Notes under the pieces: generated by a model
Seen by the model: only the letters and a program-made list of their open reading frames with translations
Database searches by the model: none
Told to the model about the DNA's origin: nothing
From: a bacterium
Lineage (GTDB): Bacteria; Myxococcota; UBA727; JAUIJE01
NCBI GenBank assembly: GCA_030431455.1
Contig: JAUIJE010000007.1
Span: 186,001-250,000 of the forward strand
Direction: 5' to 3'
DNA: 64,000 nt
Part shown: one piece after another, positions 51,960 to 61,800 of the stretch
How positions within the stretch are numbered: the first letter of the stretch is position 1
How the letters are laid out: the number at the start of each line of letters is the position of its first letter
Translations under genes and position numbers: made by a program

Positions 51960-53138
51960 TCACGTCAACCGCGCGCGGACCGCGTCGGAGATCGCCCCGA
52001 GGTCGGCCGCGGGTTGCTCGAGCAACAGGATGCCCAGCTGGTCGGGGTCGAGCCCGCCGGCGCGCACCGCCGCGGCCAAGGCCTCGCGCGCGGCCCCCGC
52101 CCGCACGGCGATGTCGTCGTCGTGAAGCCGCGCCGCGAGCGCAGGGTCCTGCTGGCTGCGCGCGTAGATCGCGTCGGCGAGGATGAACTCCACAAACTCG
52201 ACCGTGGTCCCGGCGAGCTTGACCCAGACGCGCGTGTCGAGCCGGCTTTTGTCCTCGTACTCGACCGCGCCCTCTTGGAGCGACGCCTTGAGCGCGGTCT
52301 CGGTCATCACAAACCGCACCGGGTCGTCGACGAGGTCGGCGTAATCCGGTGCCCGGACCGCGTCGGCCCCGCCGAACGTTTTCAGGTAGGTCCAGCCCTG
52401 TTCGGCCGCGAGCGCGGCGAAGGCTTCGGGCGAGAGGTCCTGGTGGTCGGCGACGATGTCGACCGGGGTCTGGCTCGCCCCGGCGAGGATGGACGCGACC
52501 GCCTGGTGGTTGCCGTCGATGACGAGGACCTGGCCGCCCGGCCCCGCCACCGCGGGCTTGGGCACGGCGAGAGGCACGGTCGCCTGGCCGTCGGCGAACG
52601 CGGGCTTGGCCCCGGTGTGATCGACGACGAAGCCATCGAACTGGACCTGCTTGGCCACCTTTTCGCGGACCCGTTGGATCGAGATGCGGGTCTGGCCCGG
52701 CACCAGGCGGCCGATGTCGACCATCTGCACCCCGAGCGCGAGCTTTTCGCGCGGGCCCGCGGCCGATTGGGCCTGGAGCTTCGTGAACCGGTCGCGGATG
52801 AGCCCCATGAGCTCGCCGTCGGTGACCAGGGCCAAGGCCTGGGCGACGGTGGTGACCTTGGAGAGGTCCGCGCCGGTGCTGCCCGGCGGCAGGATGTGCC
52901 CGAGCACAGCGGCGAGCTTGGGGTCTTTGGGGGCGCCAAACATCGCGCCCAGGGGCGAGGTCGACCCGGCGTGTTTTTGCAGGGGACGGTCGAGCTTTTG
53001 GCTGGAAGTGCCAGCAAATGAAGCGGATTTAGGCGCGGCCTTTTCGGCGAGGGCGGCCTCGGGGGGCGCGTCGACCGCGGCGGTCTGGGCCCGCGGCGCG
53101 GCGCTGGTGACGGGGCTGGGCGGGCCTTTGACCTTCAT
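51960..53138 (-). CDS. ParB/sulfiredoxin-like domain protein, stand-alone
   Basis: A 392-aa protein from the ATG at 53138; the frame runs to 53195, but that part lies in a terminator hairpin. The N-terminal ~70 residues are Ala/Pro/Ser-rich. The central part has a ParB-like pattern: DIGRLVPGQTRISIQRVREK, then VLVIDGNHQAVASILAGASQ, equivalent to the DG-x-HR box of the ParB/Srx superfamily, with Q in place of R. The C-terminal ~130 residues are helical with no known match. No HTH or parA is present, so it is not a partition protein. It may be an enzyme of the ParB-like nuclease or kinase type, perhaps an effector. No signal peptide. Confidence 0.55.
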   Translation of the reverse strand: MKVKGPPSPVTSAAPRAQTAAVDAPPEAALAEKAAPKSASFAGTSSQKLDRPLQKHAGSTSPLGAMFGAPKDPKLAAVLGHILPPGSTGADLSKVTTVAQALALVTDGELMGLIRDRFTKLQAQSAAGPREKLALGVQMVDIGRLVPGQTRISIQRVREKVAKQVQFDGFVVDHTGAKPAFADGQATVPLAVPKPAVAGPGGQVLVIDGNHQAVASILAGASQTPVDIVADHQDLSPEAFAALAAEQGWTYLKTFGGADAVRAPDYADLVDDPVRFVMTETALKASLQEGAVEYEDKSRLDTRVWVKLAGTTVEFVEFILADAIYARSQQDPALAARLHDDDIAVRAGAAREALAAAVRAGGLDPDQLGILLLEQPAADLGAISDAVRARLT

Positions 53139-53181
53139 GCCTCGGTATAGCTTGGCGGCGGCGGCTTTGGCCAAACGAACA

Positions 53182-53208
53182 CCGCCGGTCCCCAAGGGAA
53201 CCGGCGGT
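53182..53208 (-). terminator. Hairpin terminator of the LysM-CHAP-GH19 gene
   Basis: ACCGCCGG and CCGGCGGT form an 8-bp stem just downstream of the stop at 53231 on the minus strand. It is followed by GTTCGTTT, which is a weak T-run. It separates this gene from the ParB-like gene. Confidence 0.6.
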
Positions 53209-53230
53209 GGCGGTGCCGTCAGGAGCGGGC

Positions 53231-55279
53231 CTACAGGATGTTCATGGCGCGCTGCCAGTAGTTGATGCGGTCCTGCTTGCCGTTGTAGCCGCCGTTGATG
53301 CGGTAGGTGACTTTGTTGAAGTCATCCAATGTGCCTGTGCCCGCGTATTGGTTGAGGTTTCGGCTGTTCCAGTACCAGGCCGCGACGCGGAAACCGACGT
53401 CGGGGTTTTCGACCTGTTCGGGGTTGCCGACCAGGTCGAGCCCCAGGGCCTTGCCCGCGGCCTCGTAGTTCGCGCGGCCGGTGAGCTGGATGGGGCCGCG
53501 GCCCTTGAACCGCACGCCGTCGCCCGGTTGGGTGTTGCCGAGGTCGCGCCGGCCTTCGTACGCAGAGCCTGACGCGATCTCCTCCCAGTATTTGAACCCC
53601 GCGCTCTCGTGGGCGAGCTGCGCGATGAACGCGGCCTGTTCGTTTTTGGTGTCGATCCCGGCCTCTGCCATGGCGTTGTTGAGGTGCGGCACGAGCTGTT
53701 GGGCGCGCGCGTCGGAGAGCGAGGGCACAATGCTCTTGAGCTGTTGGGCGTTGACCCCCTCGCCGGCCGCGCCCGCGGGCGCGCTCACCGCGGGGGGCGG
53801 CGCGCTGTCCATGCGGCCCCAGCCGGAGATGCGCGGGTGGTCGACGGGGTAGCTGCGCCGGCTCACCGCGTTGCTGCTGTTGCCTTCGATGGTGTAGACG
53901 CGCCCGTTTTCGACCCTCTCGACGATGCCCACGTGGCGCCCGGGCCCGCTGTCGGAGTCGCCGCGATTTTTGAAGAAGATGATGTCGCCCGGCTGCGGCG
54001 GGCTCGCGTCCCGGGCGTGCCACTTGCCGGCCGCTTTCATCTGGTCTTCCATGTACTGCACCGACGCCAGCGAGCGCTGGTTGCCGGGCAGCTCTTGGCC
54101 GGCCTGGCGGAACGACCAGGCCACGAAGTTCGCGCACCAGGGCTCCTTGCGGCCGTTCATGTAGCGCTGCGAGGGGATGCCGTCGTTGTTGCCGGTGGCT
54201 TCGCGCACCCCGACCTGGCTCTGCGCGGCCCGCAGCGCCCCGAGGCCGACAGGGCCCGGCCCAGCGCCCCCGGTGGTGGGGTAGGCGGAGTCGACGCCGG
54301 CCGAGCCCCCCGACGAGATGCCGCCCGAGGCGTTGAGCGCGCCCCCGCCGGGGACCTTGAACTTCTGGCCCGGGTAGATCACGGGGTTGCCGGTGGTGGG
54401 CAACCCGTTGGCCTGGGCGATGAGCGGCCACTTGCTGCCGTCCCCGTAGTGCATCTGCGCGATCTTCCAGAGGCTGTCCCCTTTTTTGACCTCGTAGCTG
54501 CCGTGCGGCGGCGGCGTGTTGTTGCCGATGCCGGCCGCGCTGGCCGCGCCCCCGAGCGGGCCCTGCCCGGTGAAGGCGGCGTTGCCCGGCTCGTCGATGC
54601 CGTACTCCTCTTTGAACAGCTGCTTCAGCTTGGCCTGGGTGTCGGCGTCGCCGGGGGCGGCGTACTTGATGAACCCGTAGTGCGCCTCCATGATCGCGCG
54701 CTCGGCTGCAGCTTCATTGGGCGGGTTGCGGGACAGCTCCTTGGCCGCCCGCTTGATGAGCTTGACCATGTTTTTGGTCTCGGGGTTGTCCCGCCCGAGG
54801 ATGTTCGCGAGCTCTTTGCTGCCCGCGCCGGCCAGCGACAACGCCAGCGCGGCTTCGCCCCGCTGGAACGACTGCTGCAACTGCTGGGCGAGCCCGCTGG
54901 TGCCCGCGCCCAAGGTGGCGTCGAGGTTGGCCGCGATCTCGCCCGCGTTCATGTAGTTCTCGGCCGGTGGGGGGGCGAGCCCGACGTCGCCGCCCGCGGC
55001 CCGGCTCGCGCCCGCCATCGCCGCGCCGGGCGGGAGCTGGGCCATGCGGGCCAGCGCGCCCTCGAGGCCCGCGCTCATGTCCCCCTTGGGCAGCGGGGGG
55101 GCGGCCATGCCGATGAGCGATGAGATTTCGCGCGCGAGGTCGGGGGCCTCGGCCTGCAGCGCCTGGAGCAATGCCCCTGCAACCTGGCCGGCTTGGCTTT
55201 GGCCGTCGAGCTGGCCGATTTGGGTGGTGAGCGCGCGGGTGAGCTGCGCGGAGAGCTGGGTGCTGGAGATGCTGGTCAT
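53231..55279 (-). CDS. Cell-wall lytic protein: LysM, CHAP and GH19 domains
   Basis: A 682-aa protein starting at the ATG 55279. Residues 1-240 are helical and unlike any known domain. A LysM module is at 261-309 (YEVKKGDSLWKIAQMHYGDG). A CHAP amidase/endopeptidase follows, with Cys382 in PWCANFVAW and His449 in GRHVGIVERVENGRVY. A GH19 chitinase/endolysin domain ends the protein (508-682), with catalytic Glu558 in AHESAGF and the QLTGRANY region. Together these cut peptide and glycan parts of peptidoglycan. There is no signal peptide, and the N-terminal 240 residues may guide export through a specialised secretion system. A prophage endolysin is less likely, since no phage genes are near. 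Confidence 0.85.
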   Translation of the reverse strand: MTSISSTQLSAQLTRALTTQIGQLDGQSQAGQVAGALLQALQAEAPDLAREISSLIGMAAPPLPKGDMSAGLEGALARMAQLPPGAAMAGASRAAGGDVGLAPPPAENYMNAGEIAANLDATLGAGTSGLAQQLQQSFQRGEAALALSLAGAGSKELANILGRDNPETKNMVKLIKRAAKELSRNPPNEAAAERAIMEAHYGFIKYAAPGDADTQAKLKQLFKEEYGIDEPGNAAFTGQGPLGGAASAAGIGNNTPPPHGSYEVKKGDSLWKIAQMHYGDGSKWPLIAQANGLPTTGNPVIYPGQKFKVPGGGALNASGGISSGGSAGVDSAYPTTGGAGPGPVGLGALRAAQSQVGVREATGNNDGIPSQRYMNGRKEPWCANFVAWSFRQAGQELPGNQRSLASVQYMEDQMKAAGKWHARDASPPQPGDIIFFKNRGDSDSGPGRHVGIVERVENGRVYTIEGNSSNAVSRRSYPVDHPRISGWGRMDSAPPPAVSAPAGAAGEGVNAQQLKSIVPSLSDARAQQLVPHLNNAMAEAGIDTKNEQAAFIAQLAHESAGFKYWEEIASGSAYEGRRDLGNTQPGDGVRFKGRGPIQLTGRANYEAAGKALGLDLVGNPEQVENPDVGFRVAAWYWNSRNLNQYAGTGTLDDFNKVTYRINGGYNGKQDRINYWQRAMNIL

Positions 55280-55415
55280 GGTGCGTGTCCCTGGTGGTGT
55301 GTACGAGGGAGGTATCGCGCCCCCGCGCACGCCGTTGCGATCCAGGCTACACGCTAAGTGCCCGTAAAGATTACGCTAACAGAAGGTTTCAGGACAGTTC
55401 AGCCCGGGCCCGGGC

Positions 55416-57926
55416 TCACTCCAAGACCTCGATTTGGTCCGGCCGGGTGAGCACGACTTCGGGGATGCGGTACACGTCCAGCCGGCCGCGGACCCGCACG
55501 CGGCGGCCCTTGAGGCTCTCCACCGGGTTGATGCCCGCGGCCTGAAACCGCGGGAGGCTGTTTTTGAAAATCACCGCCACGAAGGGTGCGCGCTCCTCGT
55601 CGTCGAAGCGCAGCTGAAGGATCTTCTTGGACAGCTTGGCCTCGACCACGCGGCCCTCGACCACCGCGTTGCGGCCGAGGAGGTGAATCGCCTCGTTGCT
55701 GCGCGCGAGCGGCTCGCTGACGGTCTCGATGGGCACAAACGCGGTCTTGCCCCGGCGCACCCGGACCTCGAGATAGCTCGGGCCATCGCCCTTTTGGCGG
55801 CCGTACTCACCGACGACGACCAAGCGATCGCCGGGCTTGTAGCTGCCCACCCCTTTGCCGGTCTTGCGCGGCGCCGACCGGGCGGTGACCGGGTCGCGGA
55901 CCGTGACCTCGTACATGCGCGAGTCGGTCCAATCCCGGACGAACAGCTTTTCATAATAACCCGCGACCTTCTTGTGGCCGACGATGACCCCGACCTCGCG
56001 GTTGCCCTTGAAGGAGTTCTCGGTCCAGTTGATGGACCCGACGAACACCTCTTGCCCGTCGACGATGATGCCCTTGGCGTGGATTTTCTCGAGGTGGGTG
56101 GTCTCGAGGTTGATGATCTTGGCCGCCACGTCGAGGCCCTCGTCGCGGGCCAAGCTGTTGAGGTAGGCGACGGTGTTGTCGTTGTCCCGGTCCTCGTCGC
56201 CTTGGATGTTGTACCAGGTGCCATCGAGCAGAACCCGGACTTTGACCCCCCGCCGGGCGGCGGCGACGATGGCCTCGAGGGGCAAGTCGGGGGCTTGCTC
56301 TTGGGTGTCCTCCCGCCGGCCCCAGCGTCGACGAATGCTGTTCTGTTCGACGTACAGGGTCCGCTTGGCACGGTTCATCAGGCCGATGAGGCCGGTCTTC
56401 TCGTTGAGGGAGGTGTCGGGCGAGAGCACAAGCTCGAGGTCCATGCGGTCGGCGACGTAGGCGGGCGCGACCGGGCTGTCGTACAGGCCGCGCTTGAGTT
56501 TGAACTCGGGCTTGAAGTGGGGGTCGCGGTACGGGAGCCCGTAGGGATCGTTGTCCTTGTCGTTGATGCCGACCACGTCGCGCATGGCCCCGGGGCGGTA
56601 GTCGTGGTCCCACACCGCGCGGAGTTGCCGCACGAACGCGGGCTGCTCCACGTGCACCATCCAGCCGCGGTTGCCGTAGCTGTTCACAGTGGGGACGCCG
56701 GTGCTGCCGTAGTTCTCGGTGCCGATGATGGCGAGCCGGTCGTCGATGATGACGTACTTGGAGTGATCAAACCGGTAGCGCGGGCGGATCTTCTTTTTGA
56801 CGTTGCTGACCAGAAAATGAACCGGGATGCCGGCCTTGGCCATCTTGTCGGTGAGGTAGCGCTCCTTGTCGGGGATGCCCCCCACCGGGGAGCCCTCGAG
56901 CCAGAGCATGACCTGGACCCCGCGCAGCCGCGCTTTGATGAGGGCGTCGGCGATGCGGTCGTTGGTGAGTTGGTAGACGCTGACCCGGATGGTCTTTTTC
57001 GCTTTCGCGAACGCCTTGACCAGCTCTTCATGGTTGTTGTCGGGGGCGGACGTGGCGAGCACCCGGGCCGACACGTTTCGCAGCGGGTCGACGACGAAGT
57101 GGGACTGGCCCGGCAGCTCGATGCGGTGGGCCGGCTCCTCGCCGAGGCGCTTTTTGGAAAAGCCGTTGTCCCAGTCGCGGCCGGAGTTGGTGTCCTTGAG
57201 CAGGCGGCCTTTCTCGTCGCGGTCGCGCTTGAGGATCTGGTTGGTCCAGCCGTAGAACGAACTTTTTTGCAGCCGGACCGGCGGGCCTTTCCAGTGTTGG
57301 TCGGGGAGCATGCCGGCGGAGATCTTGGGCACGGGGTGCACGTCGTAGGCGACAAAGTCGACCACCTCGCCGAAGCCGTTCTGCAGGGCCACGGTGCCGT
57401 GCTCGGCGGGCATCATGATCCAGCCTTGGCTCGCTTCGAGGTCGGGCACCTCGGGCAGCGTGTTCACCGCTTCGTAGTCGGGGAGGTAGCCGAACACCTC
57501 CAAAAAGGCCGCGCCTTCGTTGGCCAGCCAGATGTCGCCCCCCGGGGGGATGACCGCGCCGGAGGGCAGCTTCACCTCGCGCGGGGGGTTGGCCCGGCCC
57601 CCGGGGATGGTGTTGTCGACGCTGCCTTCGAAGCCGAACAGCTCCTGGTCGGCCCACTCTTCGTCGACGTCCACGCCCCCCCGGCGATCCTGCTTGGGGA
57701 ACCGGCGGGGGGTGTACCGGTCGGTGAGCCCAAAGTCCGACACCTTGGCCGGGCGCTTTTGGCTGGTGTTGGTCAGCCGGATCGCCGACTCCGGCTCGGG
57801 GTTGCCGCGGCCGAGCCCGTCGAACAGCACGCCGCTGATGAGCACGGTGTTGGCCCGCGCGGCCACGGCGCTGTCCGCGCACAAAAGCCCACAAAGCAAC
57901 ACGCCGAGAGACACATGTGTCCGCAT
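55416..57926 (-). CDS. Secreted PLD-superfamily protein with beta-rich N-terminus and C-terminal extension
   Basis: About 836 residues from the ATG at 57926, with a signal peptide (LGVLLCGLLCADSAVA). Residues ~25-280 look like a lamin-tail-type beta-sandwich. Two PLD motifs follow: FDHSKYVIIDD and IHAKGIIVDGQEVFVGSINW, each H-x-K-x4-D. The last ~190 residues are beta-rich (LVVVGEYGRQKGDGPSYLEV and GRRVRVRGRLDVYRIPEVVL), the final part resembling an OB-fold. The combination suggests a secreted nuclease or phospholipase that binds nucleic acid; extracellular nucleases with lamin-tail and OB modules are known. A 16-base GC palindrome at 55401-55416 follows the stop. Confidence 0.8.
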   Translation of the reverse strand: MRTHVSLGVLLCGLLCADSAVAARANTVLISGVLFDGLGRGNPEPESAIRLTNTSQKRPAKVSDFGLTDRYTPRRFPKQDRRGGVDVDEEWADQELFGFEGSVDNTIPGGRANPPREVKLPSGAVIPPGGDIWLANEGAAFLEVFGYLPDYEAVNTLPEVPDLEASQGWIMMPAEHGTVALQNGFGEVVDFVAYDVHPVPKISAGMLPDQHWKGPPVRLQKSSFYGWTNQILKRDRDEKGRLLKDTNSGRDWDNGFSKKRLGEEPAHRIELPGQSHFVVDPLRNVSARVLATSAPDNNHEELVKAFAKAKKTIRVSVYQLTNDRIADALIKARLRGVQVMLWLEGSPVGGIPDKERYLTDKMAKAGIPVHFLVSNVKKKIRPRYRFDHSKYVIIDDRLAIIGTENYGSTGVPTVNSYGNRGWMVHVEQPAFVRQLRAVWDHDYRPGAMRDVVGINDKDNDPYGLPYRDPHFKPEFKLKRGLYDSPVAPAYVADRMDLELVLSPDTSLNEKTGLIGLMNRAKRTLYVEQNSIRRRWGRREDTQEQAPDLPLEAIVAAARRGVKVRVLLDGTWYNIQGDEDRDNDNTVAYLNSLARDEGLDVAAKIINLETTHLEKIHAKGIIVDGQEVFVGSINWTENSFKGNREVGVIVGHKKVAGYYEKLFVRDWTDSRMYEVTVRDPVTARSAPRKTGKGVGSYKPGDRLVVVGEYGRQKGDGPSYLEVRVRRGKTAFVPIETVSEPLARSNEAIHLLGRNAVVEGRVVEAKLSKKILQLRFDDEERAPFVAVIFKNSLPRFQAAGINPVESLKGRRVRVRGRLDVYRIPEVVLTRPDQIEVLE

Positions 57927-57973
57927 GGCGCGGAGTCTAGCGGGTTTGGTTATGCTGCAAAGCGGGAGGGCAC

Positions 57974-58855
57974 ATGGCCCGCGGTTTGTTGAAGCTGGTC
58001 CACTCGCGACGGGCATCCGCGCACGCCTTCTCGTACACCGTCGACGTCCGCATCGAGTCCGACACCGGCGCGACGGTGGTGCACAAAAAGCGCGTCGAGT
58101 CCGAGATGCGCAGCTTCGTGCTCGGGGCGACCGATCGCGCCGACTTTGTGGTGCCCGGCGGCGCCCTGCCCCGCCACCTCGCGCTCATCACCGTGCCGGT
58201 GCAAAACGGCGTGCACGTGCGCATGCTCAGCCTGCACCCCGAGCGCGGCCTGCAGGCGGTGGGCGACGGCTTTGCCAGCGGCGAGCTCGGGTCGATGAGC
58301 GGCCTGCACGGCCTCGACGCCCGGTTTTCGCACTATCAGGTCAGCGTGCGCGCGTTCTCCGAGAGCCGCGCGACCGAGCCGCTCGCGACCTCGTCTTTGC
58401 CCCTCGGCGAACAGCTCGCGTTCCACCGCGGCACCCAGGTGCACCCGGTGGGCGACGTGGTGAGCTCGGTGAGCCGCACCGGGGGCGGATCGGTGGCGGT
58501 GCCCGCGCTGGTCACGTCGACCAGCGGCTACGCGGTGGGCCGTTCGCTCGTGCTCTACGCGCGCTCGGGCCCGATTCACATCACGCCCGACCCCGAGGAC
58601 CTGCGGCGCGGCATGCTCGTCGGCCGGTCACGCCGGTGCGCGCTGGGCCGCGGCTTCGACGAGAACGATGGGCTCTCGCGCGTGCACGCCCTGGTCGCGA
58701 GCGTGGGCGACGGCGTGTACCTTTTTGACCTCGCCAGCCGCTACGGGATCCGGGACGTGACCCGCCCCGCCCGGCTGATTCGCACCGCGCGCCTCGACGA
58801 CGGCGCCGGGTGCCTGGTGTACGGCGCCGGCCACCTCGTGTGCGAAGAGACCTAG
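57974..58855 (+). CDS. FHA-domain protein
   Basis: A 293-aa protein with GGGAGGG four bases before the ATG. The C-terminal third is an FHA fold, MLVGRSRRCALG, then LSRVHALVASVGDGVYLFDL and SRYGIRD. The central part (FVLGATDRADFVVPGGALPR) looks like a first, more divergent FHA copy. The S-x2-H dyad (LSRVH) that binds phosphothreonine is present. It has no membrane anchor and is likely a cytoplasmic partner of Ser/Thr kinases such as the one at 41992. It is divergent from the PLD gene. Confidence 0.8.
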   Translation: MARGLLKLVHSRRASAHAFSYTVDVRIESDTGATVVHKKRVESEMRSFVLGATDRADFVVPGGALPRHLALITVPVQNGVHVRMLSLHPERGLQAVGDGFASGELGSMSGLHGLDARFSHYQVSVRAFSESRATEPLATSSLPLGEQLAFHRGTQVHPVGDVVSSVSRTGGGSVAVPALVTSTSGYAVGRSLVLYARSGPIHITPDPEDLRRGMLVGRSRRCALGRGFDENDGLSRVHALVASVGDGVYLFDLASRYGIRDVTRPARLIRTARLDDGAGCLVYGAGHLVCEET

Positions 58856-58862
58856 GGGCCGT

Positions 58863-61800
58863 TTAGGGCGTGTACAACACCGCGAACGTGTGCGCCTCGC
58901 CGGCGACAAAGTCGAGCGAGACCGAAATGTCATTGCTGTCCACGGTTTGCGGGTCATCGTCCAGGGTGAGCGACGTCGGCGTCGCCCCCGGGGGAAGCTG
59001 GACGTGGATGGTGCGGGCGCCGTCGGTGTGGGGGCGGTAGGTCCCGGCGATGCGGCCGGGCGCGACCTCCAGGCGCAACAGGGGATAGTCGATGACGTAG
59101 GTGTCCTGGCCCCCGCCGATGGGCCGGATGGCCAGCCCGTCGGGCACGGTCTCCACCCCCGCGGTGCGCAACAGGCCCAGCAGCCACATCACGTCGGGGT
59201 TCATGTTCGCGATGGGGAAATCGGTCATCGGCGTGACCGGGCTGGCCCAGGTGCCGCCGTCGGTGCCGTCGGCCAAAAAGCCGTCCGGTCCCGACCAGAT
59301 GCCGAGCCATTGTTCGGGGAACACGTCGGCGTGGGTGGCGTACAGATGGGCATCGAGGCTCTGCCACGCCTGCGCGGGGCGATGCCGCGCCCAGGCCCAG
59401 GTCATCAGCTGGGAGATGGCGGGCCAGACCTGCCCCCCTTCGCGCAGGGTGGGACCGATGGACGAGCCGAGCCGGACCTCGATCTCGTCGAGCACGGTCT
59501 CGGTCTGGTCGTCGTCGAGCAGGCCGGCGAGCAGGCCCCAGGGTTGGGCCTCGAGGTCGAGGTAGTTGGCGTTGAAGCCATCGCTCGGTTGATCGTTGCC
59601 CTTCTCGTACGCCTGGTTGATCGAGTTGCGCAGCCAGGCCCGCGAAAACCAGCGCGTGCCGAAGGTGGCGGCCGCAGGCCCGGTGAGCATGCCCACGTAC
59701 ACGCGCATCTCGGTGGCGAGGGCGGGCCGGAACGGCTCGATGAGGTCGGCGATCTTGGGAAGGGTGACCAATGCCATTTGGGTGTTGGGCACAGACTCGC
59801 CGTTTTGGATGGTGAAGCTCACCGCGGTGGGCGAGAGATCCTCGTAGACGATGCCGTCGGACCAGTCCCCGTCCCGGATGCGGATGAGCCCGTGGGGGCC
59901 GAGGCCAACGGTGTCGCGCAGGTGGTAGAAGGCGTTTTGCACGTGGTCGAGCACGGTGTCGCCATCGACCCAGTCCGGGCGCCCGCTGCCGTGGGGGTGG
60001 AACGCGACCTCCTCGTCGAGGAACGCGAAGTCGCCGGTGGCGGCGAGGTATTCGCCGAGGCCCGCGAACAAGAAGAGGTCAAAGTCGCTCGGGTGCTCGT
60101 GCAGGCCCGCCCCGTCGGTGAGGCCATAGTCGACGAACGCGTACCCTTTCTGTCCGGTCCCGCTGTCGGTGAGCCCCAAAATCAAGCGAAGGTTGGCCCG
60201 GGCGAGCGCGGGGTCGAGCCAGGTGAGCGCCATCGCGTACAAGAGCTGGTCGCGCGCGGCCCCGTCGGCGCCGTGCAGGTAGAGATAGGCCGAGCCCTGG
60301 GGCGTGTAGTGCTCGTCAAAGTACGCGTGGTACAGGGTGTTGGCGAGAATCTGTGAAGAGCGCCACGCGGTCTCGCGGTGCAGGAGCGGACGCCCGGGCG
60401 CCCAAGCGTAGGCCAGCCGCTCGGCCCGGGCGGCCTGGGTCGCGGCCGGTTGTTTGCTGGCGGGAAGCGGGCGGTACCCGTCGAGGAAGTCCAGGGTCTC
60501 GCCCTCGGGCACGTACCCGTACGCGAAGTGCAGCGTCACCGACTCGCCGGGGGCGAGCGCGACCGGGGTGCGCATGACCAAACACGCGGGCTGGCCCATG
60601 GCGTCGGAGTCCGCGAGGGGGCCGGTGCCGGGCGCGTCGACCTGCACCGCGAGGGGCGCGCCGGGACCGGCGGGGCCAAAGAAGGTGTTCTGATCGGTGT
60701 AGACCCGGTCCACGGCCGGGGCGGTGCCGGGCGCGTCGAGCGAGCGCAGGAACACGCGCGGCGGGTAGAAGTCGAGCCCGTTTTCCTGGGACGCGGGGGG
60801 CACGTCTTCGCCGGGGTTGGGCGTCATCGAGGCCACCAGGGTCGCGCTGTCCGCGTCGTGGTCCACGCGCTGGGTGAAGCGTGCGTTGTGCCCATCGCGG
60901 CCGTCGTCGGAGGGGGCCGCGGCGAGGCCGGTGCGCACCCACTCGATGGTGAGCTGGTGGCGGTTCACGTCCCAGTATTCGAAGTGGGCGAGCTCGCGCG
61001 CGGCATCGCCGGTGTTGGTCAGGGTCACGGCGGTGAGCAGCACGGGGTCGTCACCGGCCGGGGCCCAGGTCGTGCGCGCGGTCTCGATGCCGTCGTGGGT
61101 CATGGTCGTCTGGGCATAGGTCAGGCCCCAATGTCGTTGGAATGTCGCGGTGGGTGGGGCGTAGCCGTGGGCGGTGGCGAACACCTCCCCGCCCTGCTGG
61201 TCACGCAGGTAGGAAAAGCCGCCGCCGAGGTTGCGCTGGTCCTCGTCGAACCGGTTGAGCCAGGTCGGCCCCCGGTCCATGGACAGGACCTCGACGTAGC
61301 CGAGGTCGGTGACCTTGAAGTTGAACCGGTCGTTGCCGAGCATCAAGAAGTGGTCCCGCCGCTCGATGTTCTCGGTGTTGGGCCAGGCCCCGCGCACGTC
61401 GTTGAGCTCATCGAAGGTGTAGTCGAACGCGACCTGTCCGTGGGCGTCGACGAACCAGTCCCCGAAGATGCCGCCCCCCACCGGGCAGTCGGCGAACGCC
61501 CGGATGTCGGTGGGGTCCGCGTTGGCGCAGCCATCGGTGACCTCGGGCGCGGGGTGCACGACGACGAGCGCGTCGGCCGAGGCTGGTCCGGCCGCGGTGT
61601 CCGCGTCCACCCGCACCCGGGCCTCGCCCACGAGGTGCGCGGTGACCGTGCCGCCCGTGTCGACACTGGCCACGCCCTCGTCGAGGGACGTGTATGTGAC
61701 ATTGGCTAGGCCGTCCCCGCTGGCGGTCAACTGCCCGGTCTCGCCGGGCAAGAGATCGAGCACCTCGGGCGCCACCTCGAGCAGGTCCGGGCCCGCGTCC

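Noticed and set aside
51960-53138. Chromosome partition protein ParB
   Set aside because: No HTH domain, no parA, no parS-like 16-bp palindromes noticed nearby.
53231-55279. Prophage endolysin
   Set aside because: No holin, structural or integrase gene is near, and the 240-residue N-terminal region and LysM-CHAP-GH19 order do not fit a compact phage lysin.
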